Part shown: piece by piece, positions 58,985 to 64,000 of the stretch
Layout of the letters: each line of letters starts with the position of its first letter
How positions within the stretch are numbered: position 1 is the stretch's first letter
Source of the DNA: Pelobates cultripes
Lineage: Eukaryota > Chordata > Amphibia > Anura > Pelobatidae
Length of the DNA: 64,000 nt
Direction of reading: 5' to 3'
NCBI GenBank assembly: GCA_933207985.1
Contig: OW240913.1
Location: 326,402,243-326,466,242, forward strand
Made by a program: the position numbers and the translations under genes
Notes under the pieces: generated by a model
Told to the model about the DNA's origin: nothing
The model's database searches: none
Seen by the model: only the letters and a program-made list of their open reading frames with translations

Positions 58985-59125
58985 GTGCCCCAAATTTGTT
59001 GTGATCTGTGAGTAAGGTAAACGGTTGTCCATACAAGTAGGTTGCAGCTTTTGAGGGCCCACTACCACCGCCATGCACCCTTTCAATGGCAGTGAATCTA
59101 CTTCTGGCTATAAAAAGTTTACGGC
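58985..59125 (-). pseudogene. Gypsy-type RNase H fragment, copy 1
   Basis: Minus strand reads LSRKLFIARSRFTAIERV and then YLYGQPFTLLTDHNKF, typical of the RNase H domain after the reverse transcriptase of Ty3/Gypsy elements (the SRKL...ERE and FTLxTDHN blocks). The part between is shifted by one base. Only about 45 residues long; no other pol domain nearby. Very likely captured or inserted before the array duplicated. Confidence 0.7.
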
Positions 59126-59424
59126 TTAGATAAAAATCAACAATGCCGTACACGTCCACTGATAGGAGACGCGGAAGGTATTAAACTGATAAAATTAGTA
59201 CTAAACACACCACTCCTATCTGGTGTCACATTAGCTTGACCGCGCAGTGCCCCAAATTTGCAGTAAGAGGACCGACCAAGCCTCTTCTTCCATCTCCCTG
59301 TTACAAAAATCAATGCCGTGTACACGTCCACTGATAGGAGACGGGGAAGGTATTAAACTGATAAAAATAGTACTAAACACACCACTCCTATCTGGTGGTA
59401 CATTAGATTGCACGCGCAGTGCCC

Positions 59425-59580
59425 CAAATTTGTTGTGATCTGTGAGTAAGGTAAACGGTTGTCCATACAAGTAGGTTGCAGCTTTTTGAGGGCCCACACC
59501 ACCGCCATGCACTCCTTTTCAATGGCAGTGAATCTACTTCACTATGCAAAAGTTTACGGCTTAGATAAAAATCAATGCCG
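59425..59580 (-). pseudogene. Gypsy-type RNase H fragment, copy 2
   Basis: Duplicate of the 58985-59125 segment: GQPFTLLTDHNKF in the frame ending near 59430, and the upstream block now in a different frame with a few small indels. Same flanking joint modules, which shows that fragment and module were duplicated together. Confidence 0.7.
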
Positions 59581-60032
59581 CGTACACGTCCACTGATAGG
59601 AGACGCGGAAGGTATTAAACTGATAAAAATAGTACTAAACACACCACTCCTATCTGGTGTCACATTAGCTTGACCGCGCAGTGCCCCCAATTTGCAGTAA
59701 GAGGACCGACCAAGCCTCTTCTTCCATCTCCCTGTTACAAAAATCAATGCCGTGTACACGTCCACTGATAGGAGACGCTGAAGGTATTAAACTGAACAGT
59801 CTCTATTCTGCTCTTGCATTTCTATTTCTTCATAGAAAATGAAAAAATTCTGAGAAGACGTTGGCAGGGCTATTCACTTGTGTGATCTGTCATGAATTGT
59901 CATTTGAATGTTATTTTGAACTGTGGGGCACAAGAACTTGAATCTGACAAAATGGCTGCCATATACACGTCCACTGATAGGAGACGCGAAAGGTATTAAA
60001 CTGATCAGAACAATACTAAACACACCACTCCT

Positions 60033-60240
60033 TTTTTTTGGTGAGGCTTTACAGGACAGAGTGCTTCTCCATGGGACATGTTAACTCACGGGCAGCTGGC
60101 TCATCATGGAACCAGAGCAGCTTTCCATGTACAGGTAAGACACGTGCAGCCGGTAAGGGTTCAGGCTCTTTTTCCTGGAGGATACGCTGCAAGCCTGTTG
60201 AACGAGGTGACCTTGCTCGGGTCCCAGGTGTACGGTTCCT
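60033..60240 (-). other. Unidentified inserted segment with an open frame
   Basis: Between two joint modules. On the minus strand it keeps a frame reading [19 protein letters not shown], then [20 protein letters not shown], then MMSQLPVS and a stop at 60081. Higher GC and no internal repeats. It may be a captured exon like the neighbouring zinc finger, but I do not recognise the protein. Confidence 0.35.
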
Positions 60241-60309
60241 AAAATGGCTGCCATATACACGTCCACTGATAGGAGACGCGAAGGTATTAAACTGATCAGA
60301 ACAATACTA

Positions 60310-60459
<150 letters not shown>

Positions 60460-60684
60460 TTAACATAATTAAACACAGGCAGTAAAATACAGTTTTTAGC
60501 CATACCCTGTAACTTTAAAACTACACATCCCATCTTCATAATTACATATTTGGAATCAGCACACTTAAAACATAAACATAACCAAAATCAGCCAAATCCA
60601 TCCAGGGGTTAAAAAGTTAGCTGGAGGTCCCTTTATGACCGACTGCAAGCACATTTTCCTGCCCAAAACAGTTCCATAGATTTG

Positions 60685-60966
60685 GGCTGTGAGGTCGGTC
60701 TATTTCAGGCTGAAAAAACGACTAAGTCCCATCGCTAATGGGACTTAGTCTCTGCAGCTGAAATAAGGCTGAAAAAAACGGCTGAAAAAAAGACTAAGTC
60801 CCATCGCCGAATGGGACTTAGTCTCTGCAGCTGAAATAAGGCTGAAAAAAAGACTAAGTCCCATCGCCGAATGGGACTTAGTCTCTGCAGCTGAAATAAG
60901 GCTAAAAAAAACGGCTGAAAAAAAGACTAAGTCCCATCGCCGAATGGGACTTAGTCTCTGCAGCTG
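60685..60966. repeat. Four tandem hairpins
   Basis: GACTAAGTCCCAT, a 5-6-nt loop (CGCTA or CGCCGA), ATGGGACTTAGTC at 60720-60750, 60792-60823, 60852-60883 and 60925-60956. Spacers are TCTGCAGCTGAAATAAGGCT and GAAAAAAACGGCTG. Each stem is 13 bp and perfect. Confidence 0.95.
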
Positions 60967-61615
60967 TAAAACCAGTAGGGGAGAAGGTAGAGCTCAGCGG
61001 TGTTCGCGGAAATGTGTAGCCGATTTTAGTTCCATGAATTTGGCTACACATACCGCTGACCTCGTCGAATGATCAAAGATGGCCGCCGCCACGTGTTCAG
61101 CAAACGAACAAAGACCTCCCAGCATTGTCAATTAAGCTGCGGTTAACCGCAGCTTCTGGGAGGTAAATTGCCTGCACACTTCCACTTCTGGGTGGTCTGC
61201 CTGTGTGGTACTTGGTTTAGTAAGCCCCATTTACTGAACCAAGTGGGAAATAGCCAGGCAGGCACAAAGGGTTTGCACCAGGTCTGGGGACACAGGGGAC
61301 ACCGTCTTAAATGGGCAGTGTCCCCAACAAGTCTGGGGACACGGCCTTAAAGGGGCAGTGTCCCAATCTTCCTGATGTCCCAAAAAAGGTGTTTAAAGGG
61401 CCAGCACCAGTCACATAAAGAGTCCATAAGCCCCAATATGCCCACCGACAGTCTTAAAGGGCCATACACACCAAATAAAAGTGCATACATTTTCACAATC
61501 TCCCAGGGGCCATAGTCATGCGGGAGGAGGCTGGCAAATAGGCTTCTCCACAACCCAGGGAAGCAGGGCAATTTGCCATTTAAAGGGCCCGTTACAAATA
61601 GCAGTTTGTAACAAG
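60967..61615. repeat. Further hairpin-rich DNA inside the hAT
   Basis: AAGCTGCGGTTAACCGCAGCTT is a perfect palindrome at 61134-61155, framed by CCTCCCAG...CTGGGAGG. ACTTGGTTTAGTAA...TTTACTGAACCAAGT (61213-61247) is another stem. GTCTGGGGACACGGCCTTAA-type units repeat at 61277-61370. Blocks are shared with 49061-50010. Confidence 0.7.
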
Positions 61616-61950
61616 GTGTCAATCCATATCTGCCAAGTGACCCGATGTAGGGGGAACAGTCCCTATTCTGCTCTGTGTCAGTGTGTATCAGGGTAGGACA
61701 GGTGTCAATCCATATCTGCCAAGTGACCCAATGTAGGGGAACAGTCCCTATTCTGCTCTGTGTCAGTGTGTATCAGGGATCCTTAGGACAGGTGTCAATC
61801 CATATCTGCCAAGTGACCCTATGTAGGGGGACCAGTCTCTATTCTGCTCTGTGTCTGTGTGCATCAGGGGCTCTGAGGACAGGTGTCAATCCATATGTCA
61901 AGGTGTCAATATGTCATATGTCAGGTGTCAATCCATATTGATTGTGATTT
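61616..61950. repeat. Short tandem array of 85-95 bp units
   Basis: AGGTGTCAATCCATATCTGC ... AACAGTCCCTATTCTGCTCT ... GTGTGTATCAGGG recurs from about 61614, 61699 and 61790, with a partial unit from 61880. A related GAACAGTCTCTATTCTGC is found at about 59794. The overlapping open frames are shadows. Confidence 0.85.
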
Positions 61951-62247
61951 AGGAATGTTAGGTGATTTCTGCCCTTTATGGATTAAAACCAGACTCTGTA
62001 TCAACTGTGTAATTTTCCATGGGAGTTTTGCCATGGATCCCCCTCCGGCATGCCACAGTCCAGGTGTTAGTCCCCTTGAAACAACTTTTCCATCCCTATT
62101 GTGGCCAGAAAGAGTCCCTGTGTGTTTTAAAATTCGCCTCCCCATTGAAGTCAATGGCGTTTCGGGCGGTTCGCCGGTTCGCGAACATTTGCGGAAGTTC
62201 GCGTTCGCCGTTCGCGAACCGAAAATTTCGGGTTCGCGACATCACTA

Positions 62248-64000
62248 ATTAGAGATTAAATTCATAAATAAAACGCCCTTTTCCATCTCTAACTGTAGTA
62301 ATACTTGAGCTCTGAGGTGATCCCTAGTGGGTATCTCAGCATTTTTCCATAACCTCGCAAAAAGTATTTTAGTAGCAAGAAAGCAATGAGAAATCAACAA
62401 TTCTGATCTTACGTTCAAGTCACACTCTAATATATGCAACAGAGTTACCTCTGGTTTTTGTTCATGGCCTATATCGCCTAGAAAGTATACAAGGTTAAAT
62501 GCCAAGCTCCACAGCGGTTTGATCCTGGGACAAGTCCACCATATATGTAACATGAATCCATCTATGTGGAAACAACGCCAGCAATTTGGTGGATTTGTCT
62601 GGGAAATTTTTTCCATTCGTGATGGGACCAAGTACCATCTATAAAGGATTTTAATAAAAGTTTCTAAAATGTTCAAGGAATGGATATATTTTTTAATGAC
62701 CACAAAAGCCTTACACCACTCACTATAAGCTATATTAATTGATAAATCTTTTTCCCATTTACCAAGGGCTTTAGGTATATCCGGCCCCTCCTTCAATCTT
62801 ATTAATTCACCCGCCACTGTGAGCCTGAGAATCGCTTTACTTCTGAGCCTGAGAATAGCTTCGAAAACAATTTCTCTCGGGTTCCTCCCAATTCTAGCTT
62901 ATATTCTCTAAGAAATTTTTTTAGCTGTAGGTAATTGAATATTTCTCTGGCCGGTAAATCAATCATATTCCTTAGATCCTCAGAACTCTTCATTTGATGT
63001 TTTCCAAACAGATCCTTTATTATATATCTTGAGTTTGTATACCAATTTTTCAACTTTATATCTGTCATCATTAATTCTAAAGATTCCATGCTAGTTTTAT
63101 CATAAATTTTATTATTGATATTAAGATTTTTTTTTAATAGAATTCCATCCCTTAAGAATTTGTGTTAATATCAAACAGGAATTCTCTTCAAAATTGAGAA
63201 GGGCATTATTATTCCTCACATCGTCCCATAAAAGAGCGTCTAAGTTATCTATACCAACTCTATGGGTTTCTATTTTAAACAATGTTTGCAATTGGTTTTC
63301 TTTTATCTGTAATTTGCTAGCATGCACCACCATATTGGCCTGGTTAATCTGAACAATTAGAGGGTAACCCAGCCCCCCTTGAGATCCTTTCTTAGACAGC
63401 GAGTGCGTATTAATTGTGGGTCTTTTGCCTCTCCAGATAAAGCTTGTGATGCTACTTTGAACCATATTGAGCCAATATGGAGAGATCGAAAGGGGGAGCA
63501 TCCGGAACAAATAGTTCCATTTTGGGATTATATAAGGTTTTATTGTGTTAATTCTACCCCACCAAGATAACTCATGCGGACCCCATTCCTTTAATAAGGT
63601 ATTAGTCTGTTTCAGCAATTTCAAGAAGTTTGTTTCCATGACTCTCCTAGGATCTGCCATAATAACTAGTTCCAGATATTCAAATTCCTTTGTAGTCCAT
63701 TTAAAACCATATTCACTCTTTAAGGCCATTAACATATATCTATGTAAATTAGTCACTAGTACAGTTGTTTTATTCATGTTTAGTCTTTAGTTAGAAACTA
63801 AACTGCAATTTTCAACTTCTTTCATCAAGAATGGCAGGGAGACAAGGGGATCCGTAATGGATATTAAAATGTCATCCGCATAGAGACAAATTTTCCATTT
63901 ATCCTCCTGCTGCACCACCCCTATAATCATACTATTATTCCTAATATTATTAGCCAGGGGTTCAATAGTTACAAAATACAACAGCGGGGACAAGGGGCAC
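62248..64000 (-). pseudogene. L1-like ORF2, 5' part of the split LINE
   Basis: Minus strand from the window end: LSPLLYFVTIEPLANNI-type block, CLYADDILIS (YADD active site at about 63880), a stop at 63787 where the family continues into LNM, then SWWGRINTIKPYIIPKWNYL, GGLGYPLIVQINQANMV, and the zinc knuckle CWRC...HIWWTCPRI (about 62585-62520), ending in GVLFMNLISN at the hAT junction. There is one in-frame stop (63787), at least one frameshift between 63121 and 62817, and a 24-bp tandem duplication at about 62821-62868. The 5' part, with endonuclease, is beyond the window. Confidence 0.88.

Overview
The window looks like non-coding DNA from an anuran (frog) genome. The evidence is AT-rich sequence with no prokaryote-style gene packing, several vertebrate-type transposon superfamilies (L1/Tx1-like, CR1 and L2 LINEs, Tc1/mariner, hAT, TTAA-flanked MITEs), long CA/TG arrays and a 100-base assembly gap. 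The amphibian call rests on family resemblance from memory; I do not name a species. I found no intact host gene, tRNA, rRNA or CRISPR array. Nearly every open frame is a shadow of repeat DNA or a decayed transposon protein.

Layout. 1-4200: hAT elements nested inside one another, with minisatellites, inserted in a Tc1 relic. 4800-6545: a complete minus-strand non-LTR insertion with a 16-bp target duplication that lacks ORF2. 7331-12450: MITEs, a partial hAT, a 257-bp hairpin, L2 and CR1 fragments. 12451-22114: mostly unassigned, but holding a 434-bp near-perfect palindrome (16888-17321). 22115-25924: an L2 end, then a 5'-truncated L1-like LINE whose ORF2 is broken only by three stops in the part read. 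26434-32852: MITEs and two hAT elements. 36330-40390: CR1 end, a possible solo LTR, an AT-rich MITE. 41590-46584: a CR1 ORF1 with an SGNH domain and an in-frame 12-residue repeat, whose ORF2 was hit by one hAT that was then hit by a second; a third hAT lies just downstream. 48183-51960: decayed hAT ends, hairpin-rich DNA, a telomere-like array and a CR1 fragment carrying a 206-bp hAT MITE.

54690-64000 is the most striking part. A second L1-like LINE is split in frame near the C-terminus of ORF2 by a hAT element of at least 7.06 kb (55189-62247), bounded by an exact 8-bp duplication. The element holds a frameshifted hAT C-terminal domain, a ten-copy 131/153-bp array, a truncated Tc1 transposase, Gypsy-type RNase H fragments, a C2H2 zinc-finger exon fragment and four tandem hairpins. 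The 206-bp MITE at 51669 shares its ends and a core with it.

The genes do not form a pathway. The biology here is transposon ecology: nested insertions with datable order, parent and MITE pairs, arrays growing inside hAT elements, and fragment capture.
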